Notes under the pieces: generated by a model | What the model saw: the letters and a program-made list of their open reading frames with translations, nothing else | Told to the model about the DNA's origin: nothing | Database searches by the model: none | DNA from: Candidatus Acidiflorens stordalenmirensis | Lineage (GTDB): Bacteria > Acidobacteriota > Terriglobia > Terriglobales > Acidobacteriaceae | Direction of reading: 5' to 3' | Assembly: GCA_003139995.1 (NCBI GenBank) | Contig: PLIC01000303.1 | Location: forward strand, 1 to 47,803 | Length of the DNA stretch: 47,803 nucleotides | Shown: positions 18,400 through 27,275 of the stretch, one piece after another | Layout: every line of letters starts with the position of its first letter | How positions within the stretch are numbered: position 1 is the stretch's first letter | Made by a program: the position numbers and the translations under genes

Positions 18400-19215
18400 T
18401 TGAAACTTACCCATTTCGCACTTGCAGGCCTACTGACCGTGTCGATATTGTCCTTGGTGACTTTTTGCGCAGGTCAAAGCGCCCCGCAGACTCAAACTTC
18501 AGACCCTACAGCCCTTCCGAAGCAGGACAAACCCGGAGAGCAACCGTCTGCCCAGAGTAATTCTCAGGATCAAAACAACCCAGTCCAGGTAGATACAGAG
18601 AAAAAGAAGAACGACCGGATGTTTTACGTGATGCCGAACTACTTGACGGTGGATGGTCAGTCGCAAGTAGCGCCGGTCTCCTGGAAAGAGAAATTCGCCA
18701 TGGCAGCGAAGGGCTCCTTCGACCCATATGAATTCACGATAATCGGTATTGTGGCGGGCATCCGCCAGGCGGAGAATTCCGATGAGGAGTTCGGACAGGG
18801 AATGAAGGGATATGCGAAGCGGTATGGAGCGGCTTTCGCCGATCAGGTAGATGGCAATGTCATGGTGGGCGGCGTTTTCCCCACGATCCTAAAAATAGAT
18901 CCTCGCTATTTTCGATTGGGCAGGGGCCGCTTTGTGCACCGGTTTGGCTATGCCGTCAGCCGTGTTCTCATCGCCCGAAAAGATTCCGGCGGTCGCATGT
19001 TCAACATTCCTGAGTTTGCGGGCAATGCAACGGCGATCGCCATTTCCAATGTCTATTATCCCGCCGACGATCGGAACGCTTCGGCGAATTTCAACAACTG
19101 GGGAGTGCAGATGGGCCTCGACGCCTTCGGGAATGAACTGAAGGAGTTTTGGCCCGATATTCATGGCTACTTGCAGAGGAGACACGCCCGCCGCCTGCAG
19201 AAAGCAATCAATTGA
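18400..19215 (+). CDS. Exported protein of unknown function, tandem paralogue 1
   Basis: The TTG at 18400 has GGAG about 10 bases upstream and opens a signal peptide (LTHFALAGLLTVSILSLVTFCAGQ). After a Gln/Pro-rich linker comes a conserved domain: MPNYLTV, FGQGMKGYAKRY, DPRYFRLGRG, YAVSRVLIARKDSGG, NVYYPADD and LKEFWPDI. The same motifs in the same order appear in the next gene, so the two are tandem paralogues. I do not recognise a function. A small outer-membrane or periplasmic protein is likely from the signal peptide and the alternating Gly/aromatic pattern. Confidence 0.75.
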   Translation: MKLTHFALAGLLTVSILSLVTFCAGQSAPQTQTSDPTALPKQDKPGEQPSAQSNSQDQNNPVQVDTEKKKNDRMFYVMPNYLTVDGQSQVAPVSWKEKFAMAAKGSFDPYEFTIIGIVAGIRQAENSDEEFGQGMKGYAKRYGAAFADQVDGNVMVGGVFPTILKIDPRYFRLGRGRFVHRFGYAVSRVLIARKDSGGRMFNIPEFAGNATAIAISNVYYPADDRNASANFNNWGVQMGLDAFGNELKEFWPDIHGYLQRRHARRLQKAIN

Positions 19216-19371
19216 CCTTTTCCAATCCGGATTCACAGTTACCAGTTTCGTCCCGCTGGCGTGCATCCAAACGCCGGCTCAAACAATCCAACCTTGAAGG
19301 TTCAGCAGGAATTGCTTGGGAAGCAGAGCAGATAGGGTCCCGAAAGGGAAAATACGGATGTGGGGGAAGAT

Positions 19372-20220
19372 TTGAAGACGATTCGATCATTTTGCATCGC
19401 GGTAGCGCTGGCGGGGACGTTGGGAAGTGCGTCTCTTCAAGCCCAGGGACCAACGAGTGCGCCAGAGCAATCCCAAGAAGCAACGGCGCGGTGGGGACTG
19501 GACGACGTTTCGCTTCTCACCCAGGCCCCTCAGCAAGGGAGCACAACAACGGATGGACCCCGTCCTCTGCCAAACGCGCCGACACCCACGATCAACCCCG
19601 CGGAGCCAAATAACCCCACTGACCAGTATGGCAAACAGCCCAAGAGAATTCTGGGGATCATCCCCAATTACCGTGCGGTCAGCGCCAACACGCAGTTGCC
19701 TCCGCAGAGCTTCAAGAATAATCTCTGGCTGGCGACCCAGGATACGTTCGACTACTCCGATTTCATTTTCGTGGGAGGGCTCGCGGGAATTGCGATGGCT
19801 GGCAAATCGCAGCCGTCCTTTGGGCAAGGCGGTGAGGGCTACGGTCGATACTACTGGCACGTTTTTGTCGACGGCGGCATCGAGAACTATATGACGGAAG
19901 CAATCGTGCCAGCGGCGACAAGAGAAGACCCGAGATACTACACCCTGGGCAAAGGGGGATTCATTAAGCGGACCGGTTATGCGGTAAGTCGGCTGTTCAT
20001 TACCAAGACCAACGCGGGAAAGAGTACCTTCAATCTGTCGGAGATCGTGGGGGCCGGGGCGGCCGCGGGCATCGGCAATGCGTATTACCCGGCAGAATCC
20101 AACCCCTTCGTGAAAACGTATCAACGTTGGGGAACGCAGGTGGGTTTGGACGGCGTGTTCAACGTATTAAAAGAATTCTGGCCGGACATCAATCAGGCAG
20201 TATTTCGTGGAAAATACTAA
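19372..20220 (+). CDS. Exported protein of unknown function, tandem paralogue 2
   Basis: The TTG at 19372 is favoured, with GGGGGAAG just upstream, giving a signal peptide KTIRSFCIAVALAGTLGSASLQAQ. A GTG at 19360 would add four residues. After a Pro/Asn-rich linker (PLPNAPTPT) the mature domain repeats the motifs of its upstream neighbour: IPNYRAV, FGQGGEGYGRYY, DPRYYTLGKGG, YAVSRLFITKTNAGK, NAYYPAES, LKEFWPDI. The two genes are co-directional and about 155 bases apart, consistent with duplication. Function unknown. Confidence 0.75.
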   Translation: MKTIRSFCIAVALAGTLGSASLQAQGPTSAPEQSQEATARWGLDDVSLLTQAPQQGSTTTDGPRPLPNAPTPTINPAEPNNPTDQYGKQPKRILGIIPNYRAVSANTQLPPQSFKNNLWLATQDTFDYSDFIFVGGLAGIAMAGKSQPSFGQGGEGYGRYYWHVFVDGGIENYMTEAIVPAATREDPRYYTLGKGGFIKRTGYAVSRLFITKTNAGKSTFNLSEIVGAGAAAGIGNAYYPAESNPFVKTYQRWGTQVGLDGVFNVLKEFWPDINQAVFRGKY

Positions 20221-20293
20221 TCCCCTCTACAAGTCAGCGGCGAAGAAGACAAACACGAAAACGAAAGGGCGCATTCTGCTGATAGCATGACCC

Positions 20294-20605
20294 ATGATGC
20301 CTCAATCTGGCAACCGCATCAGCATCGCATCCCGTCATTCCTCATCCAATCAAGTGATGTCTTCGAGAACCGAAACCACCATCAGGAAAGCTGTTGAGCC
20401 AGATCTGGAAGTAGGCGTAATCTGCGCCGATCGCGACGGCAATCGCATTCGCATCGACCGCATTGATGTAGCTCGCGGCGCCGGAACCGTTGCCTACGAT
20501 TTTCTGAACGACGAACTGCGCGTGCAGGAAGGCATTCAGGAGCGCTCAATCGAGCAATTTCTCGCGCAAGGCTGGTTTACGGCAGCCCCAGGAAAATCCC
20601 TATAG
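20294..20605 (+). CDS. Hypothetical protein
   Basis: A 103-residue frame, or 82 if the ATG at 20357 is used. The second half (EVGVICADRDGNRIRIDRIDVARGAGTVAYDFL) has protein-like composition, and the frame is not a shadow of another gene. No signal peptide, membrane segment or known motif is visible. It ends about 30 bases before the convergent radical SAM gene. Confidence 0.5.
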   Translation: MMPQSGNRISIASRHSSSNQVMSSRTETTIRKAVEPDLEVGVICADRDGNRIRIDRIDVARGAGTVAYDFLNDELRVQEGIQERSIEQFLAQGWFTAAPGKSL

Positions 20606-20635
20606 CAGGCCGCGGAACAGCGCCGCCATCCGGCT

Positions 20636-22300
20636 CTACGTAGCCGAAACCCAATTGCTGCGCTCGACAAAGGTCGGAGGTTCGTAGGTGCGTCCTTTTG
20701 CCAGCCGCTTCTCCTCCCGGCGTGTGGACCACAACAGGATAGGGCCGAGCGACGCCGCGGTGAGGCGGGCGACGACCGGGAACTCCTTCTCGACTTCCCG
20801 GCGCAGCTTGTGAATCCGATCGCTCACGCTGCGATTGACTTTCTTGAATTCTTGCTCCATCACCCAAAGCGCCGCATTGTAAGCGCTGCTGAGCTTCTTC
20901 ACTTCTCGCGTAAACCGCTCGCGGACGCGTGGGTCGGGGTAGTCCTTGTAGCGTTGCCAGCCCATGAGCATGGTCTGGCACATGCGATAAAGACTCGGCC
21001 CATTATGCTCAAAATCGCGCCAGAAGGCCCAATCCAGGAACCTCTTTGAATCCTCGCGCGAAATGGCGGCGTGCCGGAAGTTGAATTTGAACTGCCCATG
21101 GATATCGGCGGGGTCAACGTCCGCCAGCAGACGGCCCTGATCGGACATTTCCTGGTAAAGCGGCGTGCCCGGAACCGGCGTGTAGAGCATGAACTGGTGG
21201 AAGTCGGTCTGGTAGGCGACCGCCGATTCGATTTCCCCGGCGATGTTGTCGGGCGTATGGTGCTCGAGTCCGATGATCGTCGAGCCCTGCACTCGAATGC
21301 CGTGTCTGCGAAGCTCGCGCGTAAGTTGCCCGATGTCCGTGCCCTGCAGCTTGCCATAGCTGGACTGGGGAGATTCCAAACCCATCCAGACCCAGGAAAC
21401 GCCGAGTTCGACCAGTTCCAGCATGGTGTATTTCTGAATCGCATTGGCGGAAGCAAAGATGGAAAGCTCCCAGCTCTTGCCTGCCTCCTTCATGCGCTCC
21501 AGCAAGCGCAGGGCGCGCGTGCGGTGCAGCAGAAAGTTTTCGTCCATTACAAAGAAGGAATGCACTTTGAGCTCCGCTTCGATCCCGCACATCACGTCAA
21601 ACAGTTCGTCGCCGGTTTCGTAAAAGTTGACGAACTTTCCTTTGCCGCCAAAAAAAGAAGACGTGGTGCAGAAGTTGCACCCCATGGGGCAGCCCACCGA
21701 CGGAATGATGGTTGCCGCCGTGCCGCCCTTTCGATTCGGGAGGCGGATTCCCATGACGCGTGTCTCGAGACCGGAAACAATGGCGGGATGGCGAATCGGC
21801 GCGTGCTCGTCCTCCCCCAGGTACCGGCGCATCCATGAGATCCCTTCTCCGCGCACGATGTGATCGGCGTCGATCATCGCTTCCAGGCCGGGAATGGCGG
21901 CTACGTGTCCGCCCACAACGATCGTCGAATCCGGCGATAGCTCCCGCACCATGCGGCACATCTCGCGGACCTTGCCAACGTTCACGATGATCGAAGAGAT
22001 ACCGACGATGTCGTAGTGGTTCTTGGTCAATTCACGGGCGAAGGCTTTGCGGGTGGGAAAATCCAGCACGCTGCAGGGCGCCGAAACATTGGCCTGAATC
22101 ATCATGATGCCCCAGGAGCGATGGAACATGCGCAGCGAGAATCCGCCTTGCGCGCGTGTGACCTGGTTGTGATAGAGCTCCATCGGGTTGATGGAACGGC
22201 TGCCAAATTCGTCGTCTTGCGCGTAGGGCCCGAAGACCGAACTCAACAGAATGCGAGCGTTACTTCCCTTTGCATGAGTTTCCATTTGGCTGATTTTCAA
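20636..22300 (-). CDS. B12-binding-domain radical SAM protein
   Basis: A 554-residue enzyme. The N-terminal 170 residues resemble a cobalamin-binding Rossmann domain (YDIVGISSIIVNVGKVREMCRMVRE, TIVVGGHVAAIPG). The classical DxHxxG of base-off B12 binding is not visible, so cobalamin use is uncertain. The radical SAM cluster motif is CPMGCNFC (Cys204, Cys208, Cys211). MDENFLLHRTRAL and WVWMGLESPQSSYGKLQG follow, both typical of this superfamily. A long helical C-terminal part (about 450-554) has no assignment. Substrate unknown; related enzymes modify lipids, hopanoids or natural products. The SpoIIE-like gene lies upstream on the same strand. Confidence 0.85.
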   Translation of the reverse strand: MKISQMETHAKGSNARILLSSVFGPYAQDDEFGSRSINPMELYHNQVTRAQGGFSLRMFHRSWGIMMIQANVSAPCSVLDFPTRKAFARELTKNHYDIVGISSIIVNVGKVREMCRMVRELSPDSTIVVGGHVAAIPGLEAMIDADHIVRGEGISWMRRYLGEDEHAPIRHPAIVSGLETRVMGIRLPNRKGGTAATIIPSVGCPMGCNFCTTSSFFGGKGKFVNFYETGDELFDVMCGIEAELKVHSFFVMDENFLLHRTRALRLLERMKEAGKSWELSIFASANAIQKYTMLELVELGVSWVWMGLESPQSSYGKLQGTDIGQLTRELRRHGIRVQGSTIIGLEHHTPDNIAGEIESAVAYQTDFHQFMLYTPVPGTPLYQEMSDQGRLLADVDPADIHGQFKFNFRHAAISREDSKRFLDWAFWRDFEHNGPSLYRMCQTMLMGWQRYKDYPDPRVRERFTREVKKLSSAYNAALWVMEQEFKKVNRSVSDRIHKLRREVEKEFPVVARLTAASLGPILLWSTRREEKRLAKGRTYEPPTFVERSNWVSAT

Positions 22301-22407
22301 TCGATCCTTTGCTTTGAGGATATTGCTCGGCGGAGTCTCTTCGCCGTGATCTCAGATCACATTACAAAACTATTACGTGCGCATCAGGACATGTCCTTGC
22401 GAGGGTT

Positions 22408-23247
22408 TCAGAGCGCATCGTTGGATGCATTCCGCACCAGCGCCAGCGCCGTCAGATCGTTATGCGTGGGAGCCGTCCGTGTGAACTGCCGAGTCGCTTG
22501 CAGCATGCTCAGGCACAGCTCGCGCGCGCTGAGTATGGTCGCGTCCTGAAGGCTTTGCTTCGCCCCGTCCAGCCCGAATTCCACATCCTCGCAGTCCCCA
22601 TCCTCGCAGTCCGCTTCGACAAACCCGCGCGTGACAACCACAAGAGCCGCGCCCGCCACAAGGTGACAGGCAGCCGCGCTCTGCGTCGTGTGCGAGAACA
22701 AGCCCAGTGGCAGCCCGGTTGCCTCGAGCAACGCGATTCCGGCGTTGTCGCGAAGCAGCCCCGGAGTGTGGCCTGCATTGGCGTAGCACACCGTCCCCAC
22801 ATCTTCGTTATAACAACCGATGAACGCCGGACAACTGCGAATGCCGCCACGCAAGATGGTGCGGTTCATCTCGTGGCACAATTCGATCATGGCGGTGGTC
22901 TCGTTGAAGTCTTCGCCCGCGAAAAGAATGGGTGCAAGCGTTCGGAACGTTTTCTGCACGGCAATCAGGATTTCACGCGTGTCCGCCCGCAGGCCGGAGG
23001 CATCCAGCAGCACGAACAACATGCGGGACGGCCCCACCCTCAGGAATTCATAGAAATCGCCCGCCACGCGCTGCCCGGTGTACACCGCGGCAATCTCGGC
23101 GTGACGCAGCACGGGCGCATCGCAATGGATCGGGTCGGTGAGAGGCGGTGCGACTTCGCGCTCATCAAATACGGAATGCCGGAACAACAAGCGCCAGAAC
23201 CCCGTCGAGAGCGGCTTGAGTTCCCCGACGTTGGCCTTCTGCGTCAC
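22408..23247 (-). CDS. SpoIIE/RsbU-type PP2C phosphatase-like protein
   Basis: A 279-residue protein using the GTG at 23247, which has GGAG 7 bases upstream; the frame is open to 23340 without a good site. It has the SpoIIE fold: VAGDFYEFL, LLDASGL, NRTILRGG...PAFIGCYNEDVGTVCYANAGHTPGLL, GLPLGLF and a C-terminal HNDLTALAL. The motif usually written TDGVTEA, whose Asp binds metal, reads TRGFVEA here, so one metal ligand is replaced by Arg. Activity may be reduced or lost. No sensor domain, anti-sigma factor or antagonist gene is next to it, so its partner is unknown. Confidence 0.75.
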   Translation of the reverse strand: MTQKANVGELKPLSTGFWRLLFRHSVFDEREVAPPLTDPIHCDAPVLRHAEIAAVYTGQRVAGDFYEFLRVGPSRMLFVLLDASGLRADTREILIAVQKTFRTLAPILFAGEDFNETTAMIELCHEMNRTILRGGIRSCPAFIGCYNEDVGTVCYANAGHTPGLLRDNAGIALLEATGLPLGLFSHTTQSAAACHLVAGAALVVVTRGFVEADCEDGDCEDVEFGLDGAKQSLQDATILSARELCLSMLQATRQFTRTAPTHNDLTALALVRNASNDAL

Positions 23248-23445
23248 AGCGCGGCTCCAGAAACATAGGTGCCAATCGCCTGAGCAAAGAGCGAAATCCT
23301 CCGCAAAACGAAACCGCAGCGAAGAGTATGCACCTGCCAAGGGTATCGGCAGGTTGCCTTCGATGCTTTACTGCAACGAGTTCAATGCGAATGACCTCAC
23401 CGGCCGCGGCTAGAGCAGTTCTCGAAATGGTATAAAGGGAGAACT

Positions 23446-23492
23446 TTGTCCCGAAGGGACAATTGAGAATAGCCCGGCGCTTCAGCGCCGGG
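23446..23492. repeat. Paired hairpins, likely dispersed REP-like repeat
   Basis: TTGTCCC-GAA-GGGACAA (23446-23462) is followed by CCCGGCGCT-TC-AGCGCCGGG (23473-23492). Both stems are perfect and neither is followed by a T-run. They lie between the AAA+ gene terminator and the SpoIIE-like gene. Confidence 0.7.
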
Positions 23493-23543
23493 AATCTTCG
23501 CCGTCTCCGGCGCCTCCGATCCGTCAAACAAAAAGCCACAAAC

Positions 23544-23572
23544 AAAAAAAGGACACCGCCCACGCGGTGTCC
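23544..23572 (-). terminator. Rho-independent terminator after the AAA+ ATPase gene
   Basis: On the minus strand GGACACCGC pairs with GCGGTGTCC around a 4-nt loop and is followed by seven T residues. It lies 22 bases downstream of the AAA+ gene stop. Confidence 0.9.
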
Positions 23573-23593
23573 CTACCTACCAGCAAATTTGAC

Positions 23594-24817
23594 TTACTTA
23601 TTCTCGTTGAGTAATCCCGCTCCAAACTCCTTGCGCTGTATCACCGGACGCGCCGCTCTGGCTGACGCTGCCGCCGGCATGGCCGCCGCCGCTCCGTAAC
23701 GCTCGAGCAGCACGGGTGCCATCGCGCCTTCCGCTTCTTTCACAAAGGTGAGCTTGCTCTCGCCCAGCAGATCGACGCGGATGAAATCTCCCATCCTTAC
23801 TTGTCCAGTCGCCACCAGGTTCGCCAGCGGAAACACCAGATGCCGTTCAATCGCCCGCTTCAAGTGCCGCGCCCCGTACTTCGGATCGGTGCCCTCTGCC
23901 AGCAGAAAGTTCTTCACCTGCGGCGTGCAGTTGAATACGAACTGGTGCGCGCCCGCCGCCATCAGCACCCGCTGCTGCACCATCCCCAGTTCGATTTCCA
24001 GGATCTGCTGCAGGTGTTCGGGACGCAGCGTCTTGAACACGACCACTTTGTCGATGCGGTTCATGAACTCGGGCGCAAACTTGCGCCGCGCCGCATCCAC
24101 CGCCGAGCGATTCATCTTTTCGTCGAGCGAGTTATCCACCTGCACCGCTTTCGGAGCGAAGCCCAAGCCGCCATCCACCAACCCATTCATCTCCACGGTG
24201 CCCAAGTTCGAGGTCATGATAATGATGCAACTCGAAAGATCCACGCGCCGGTTGTCGCCCAGCGTCAGCGTCGCCTTGTCCAAGATTCCGAGCAGCAGTT
24301 GCCACAGCGAGTCGGAAGCCTTCTCGATTTCGTCGAACAGCAGGATCGACAGCTTCAGCTTTTCCGTGTGCCACTGGTCGAGCGCTTCCTGCGTCAGCAG
24401 CGGATGCGTCTCGCGGTGTCCCAGGTATCCCGGAGGCGAGCCGATCAGTTTGGCAATCTCGTGCGAGTGCTGGAACTCGGCGCAATCGATCTTGATGCAG
24501 GCCCGCGCGTCGCCGAACAGCGACTCGGCTACCGCTTCCACCACCCGCGTCTTGCCGGAGCCGGTCGGCCCCAGAAACAGCAGATTGCCCACGGGACGGC
24601 CCGGCGCATTCAGCCCGGCCAGAAACATCTGATAGATTTCCGCGACCTTCTCGATCGCCTGATCCTGCCCCACAATCTTCCGGCGCAGGGCGGTCTCGAA
24701 GTCACGGGCGTCGTTGCTGCGGCGGCTCGGGTCAAGTACGGTTGCAAGGTTCGTTCTCATCGGGTCGGGTCCTTGTTTCCTCTCGGGGAACTGCATTCTT
24801 TCTGGGAAACTGCTCAT
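23594..24817 (-). CDS. Single-domain ClpB/ClpA-D2-like AAA+ ATPase
   Basis: A 407-residue AAA+ protein with only one ATPase module, like the second ring of ClpA/ClpB. It shows KIVGQDQAI, Walker A GPTGSGKT (83-90), a GYLG pore loop in GSPPGYLGH (127-134), Walker B LLFDEIEKA (159-167), sensor 1 MTSNLG and sensor 2 GARHLKRAIER. It has no N-domain, no first ATPase ring, no ClpX zinc finger and no obvious ClpP-docking loop. The C-terminal tail is Ala-rich. A threading or remodelling ATPase is likely; its substrate is unknown. The ATG at 24817 follows AAGAGAG; an ATG at 24760 after AAGGA is an alternative. A terminator follows the gene. Confidence 0.85.
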   Translation of the reverse strand: MSSFPERMQFPERKQGPDPMRTNLATVLDPSRRSNDARDFETALRRKIVGQDQAIEKVAEIYQMFLAGLNAPGRPVGNLLFLGPTGSGKTRVVEAVAESLFGDARACIKIDCAEFQHSHEIAKLIGSPPGYLGHRETHPLLTQEALDQWHTEKLKLSILLFDEIEKASDSLWQLLLGILDKATLTLGDNRRVDLSSCIIIMTSNLGTVEMNGLVDGGLGFAPKAVQVDNSLDEKMNRSAVDAARRKFAPEFMNRIDKVVVFKTLRPEHLQQILEIELGMVQQRVLMAAGAHQFVFNCTPQVKNFLLAEGTDPKYGARHLKRAIERHLVFPLANLVATGQVRMGDFIRVDLLGESKLTFVKEAEGAMAPVLLERYGAAAAMPAAASARAARPVIQRKEFGAGLLNENK

Positions 24818-25146
24818 TTTTTCACTCTCTTGCCACCTGGGAGGAAGGTTCTATTTCCTTGCCCACTCCTTCCTTGTGCAAGCCGCTAGCCATCCTCCCT
24901 AAGCGCCGTATTTCCCCAATTCTCATCGTTTTAGATGCGGCTAGCCCGCCTCACATCAGGCCGGCCACGTTACCCACAGTTCCCTCAAGAGCAATTGTTT
25001 GCAGACTACGGGGAACTTTAGCTCAGCGCCCCTAACCGCCCCTGCGCCCATGTCCCGTAACCCGCAACCCGCCTGACCCGACGTAACTTTCAGCCCAGGT
25101 TACCGCCGCGCACAATAGAAATAGATTTCTTCTCTGGAGAATATCC
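24818..25146. other. Divergent intergenic region, no gene seen
   Basis: This 329-base gap lies between the divergent AAA+ ATPase and glycoside-hydrolase-like genes and should hold both promoters. I found no convincing -35/-10 pair, hairpin or RNA gene. The GGAG about 7 bases before 25147 is the ribosome-binding site of the next gene. Confidence 0.4.
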
Positions 25147-26760
25147 TTGTCCCAATTTTCGGCGGCTAGACTGACGGCCAGACTTTCGAAGTCCACACTC
25201 TCGATAACGACCGTTGTTGCCTTCCTGCTGTGGCTGTCCCTTACCGCCTTCGGCCTCTTTGCTCCAACTGCGGCCGCAGTGCAAAATCCGCACGCCGTGC
25301 AGTTGATGCAGGTAAAAGCCGACGCCAGCAAAAAGCCCGCGCCCCCGGCGCCCGTCGTCGTCATTGCGCCGCCCGGCTCCGATCTTTACGTCGCCCAGCG
25401 CGGAGACAGCATCCCGTCCGTCGCTCGCAAATATCTGCGGCGGACGAAATACCTCACCTCATCGGAACTGGCCGAAGCCATCCGCGAAGCCAACCATAAC
25501 CGGCAGGGGGTCTTCCTCAAATCCGGAGAACAGATCGTCATCCCCGGAATTCTCGAAGCGCCCATTGTAGAGAAATCGGTGCCAGTGGCAAGAGATTTCG
25601 AAGTCCGAGCCATTTACCTGACCGGCGTGATGGCGGGCAGCGATCACGGACAGCGCATCATCCGCCACTGGCGCGAAGTCGGCGGCAACGCGGTCGTCTT
25701 CGATATTAAGGATAGCGACGGCATCGTCAACATCGCCTTCGACCAGCCGCTCGCCACCGGACAGCGCCACTATATTTCCGACCTGCCCAAGTTCATTCGC
25801 TTCCTGCATTCCGAAAACATGCACGCCATCGCCCGCATCGCCATCTTCCGCGATGAGCATCTGGTCACCAGCCACCCGGAGTTGGCCGTAAAGTCCCGCA
25901 GCACCGGCCAGCCCTGGCGCGAAAACGGCAAGCTCGTCTGGACCGACCCTTCGAACCCCAAAGTGCAGGACTACGATATCGCCCTCGCCAAGTTGGTAGC
26001 CCAGGCCGGAGTCGATGAAGTGCAGTTCGATTACGTCCGCTTTCCCGCCGAAGGCGACCAGAAAGACACCGCGTTCGACTTCCAGACCGATCATCCGAAA
26101 TGGCAACGCTCGGAGGTGATCGCCGACTTCCTCCAGCGCGCCTATGCCCAGATCCATCCCACCGGCGCCCTGTTCTCGCTCGACGTCTTCGGAGTCATGG
26201 CGTGGCAGCGTCCCGTCGATCTTTCGCACACCGGGCAGGACATCGTAGCCATGGCCAAGCACTGCGACGTGATCTCGCCCATGATCTATCCTTCGCACTT
26301 CTTCGGCATGGACGGCATCGCGCACCCCGGCGACGCGCCCGAGCATTTCATCGGCGAGTCCATGGACCGCTTCAAGCTCATCACCAATTCCGGAGCCAGC
26401 GGCGTGGTGATTCGCCCGTGGCTGCAAGCCTTTGCCTGGCGCACCAAGACTTACTCGCCCCAGTATGTTGAAGTTCAAGTCGAGGTAGCGAAACAAAAAG
26501 GCGGCATCGGTTTTCTTTTCTGGAACGCCAATAACGATTACTCGAAGCCCTACACCGCCATGCCGGAAATGCGTGCCGCCAAGAACAAAGACCGCTACTT
26601 TCGCGGAGACGAAGTAGGCAACAAGCCCGAACCGTCCACAGCCACGCCGGTTGCCTCAATCGCCGCGCCCGCAACCGCGCCCAACACGAATGTAGACACG
26701 GGGCTTGCCCGGTCTCCCAGCGACACCGCCCACCGCGCCCAGAAAATCTGGCGCTACTGA
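25147..26760 (+). CDS. LysM and putative glycoside-hydrolase (DUF4015) protein
   Basis: A 537-residue protein starting at a TTG with GGAG about 7 bases upstream. A membrane anchor or signal (LSITTVVAFLLWLSLTAFGLFAP) is followed by a LysM-like domain (about 78-140: YVAQRGDSIPSVARKYL...SGEQIVIPG), expected to bind peptidoglycan or similar glycans. The rest is the DUF4015 putative glycoside-hydrolase (GHL) TIM-barrel: RAIYLTGVMAGS, NAVVFDIKDSDG, VDEVQFDYVRFP, FSLDVFGVMAW, DVISPMIYPSHF, FLFWNANNDY. The acidic residues in FDIKD, QFDYVRFP and SLDVFG are candidate catalytic or binding residues. It is likely an envelope polysaccharide enzyme; the substrate is not known. Confidence 0.88.
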   Translation: MSQFSAARLTARLSKSTLSITTVVAFLLWLSLTAFGLFAPTAAAVQNPHAVQLMQVKADASKKPAPPAPVVVIAPPGSDLYVAQRGDSIPSVARKYLRRTKYLTSSELAEAIREANHNRQGVFLKSGEQIVIPGILEAPIVEKSVPVARDFEVRAIYLTGVMAGSDHGQRIIRHWREVGGNAVVFDIKDSDGIVNIAFDQPLATGQRHYISDLPKFIRFLHSENMHAIARIAIFRDEHLVTSHPELAVKSRSTGQPWRENGKLVWTDPSNPKVQDYDIALAKLVAQAGVDEVQFDYVRFPAEGDQKDTAFDFQTDHPKWQRSEVIADFLQRAYAQIHPTGALFSLDVFGVMAWQRPVDLSHTGQDIVAMAKHCDVISPMIYPSHFFGMDGIAHPGDAPEHFIGESMDRFKLITNSGASGVVIRPWLQAFAWRTKTYSPQYVEVQVEVAKQKGGIGFLFWNANNDYSKPYTAMPEMRAAKNKDRYFRGDEVGNKPEPSTATPVASIAAPATAPNTNVDTGLARSPSDTAHRAQKIWRY

Positions 26761-27275
26761 GCGTCGTGTCCCGCAAGTTCGTGGCATAAATTCCTTGTTG
26801 TCATCGTGAGTTCCTTGTTGTCGTCCTGAGCGAAGCGAAGGACCCGTGTATTCGAGTTCGCGATGCGGGTGCCTCACGTCTCGTGGTTGTCGAGACGTGG
26901 GACGACGCGCGGCTCGATTTCTGCTGGGCTCGCCGCACCATTAGCATGGTGGCGGAAATCGACGAACTCATGGAAACAAGGTAATAGTTACTAACAACCC
27001 ACGGACAAACCCATCATTAAGGTAAAGATCGCGACTCAGATCGAGCCGTGAGTGCCGCAGAGTCTATAGCCAACTGCGAAACACCTGCGGCTTTTGGGAG
27101 GCCGAAGCGGCCTGCTGTCAGCCACTTCTGGGGCTGCGAGCCAACGCAAGTAACCTGCCAAGACCGTCCAGTTACACTTACTAAAAGGTCACTCACCCCA
27201 CGAGAGTAGACTATGCACTCCCGTACTTCCATGACTTACTCTAAGTTTACCGACGTACTAATTAGCGGAGATCAG
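26761..27275. other. Intergenic region with repeats, no gene seen
   Basis: About 515 bases without a convincing gene. It contains two copies of GTTCCTTGTTGTC-like sequence followed by CGTCCTGAGCGAAGCGAAGG (26790-26850). Next is a 9-bp hairpin CACGTCTCG/CGAGACGTG (26875-26899). A GC-rich, structure-prone stretch follows (27040-27160), with several short complementary runs (for example GGAGGCC/GGCC). The frame open across the repeat has no recognisable protein. A small RNA or leader cannot be excluded. Confidence 0.45.
26875..26899. repeat. 9-bp inverted repeat
   Basis: CACGTCTCG and CGAGACGTG pair around a 7-nt loop, without a T-run. It lies beside a dispersed-repeat-like string (CTGAGCGAAGCGAAGG) at 26826-26841. 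Confidence 0.6.

Noticed and set aside
26800-26985. Open plus-strand frame ending MVAEIDELMETR
   Set aside because: It runs through a dispersed repeat and a hairpin, has no start site and no recognisable domain.
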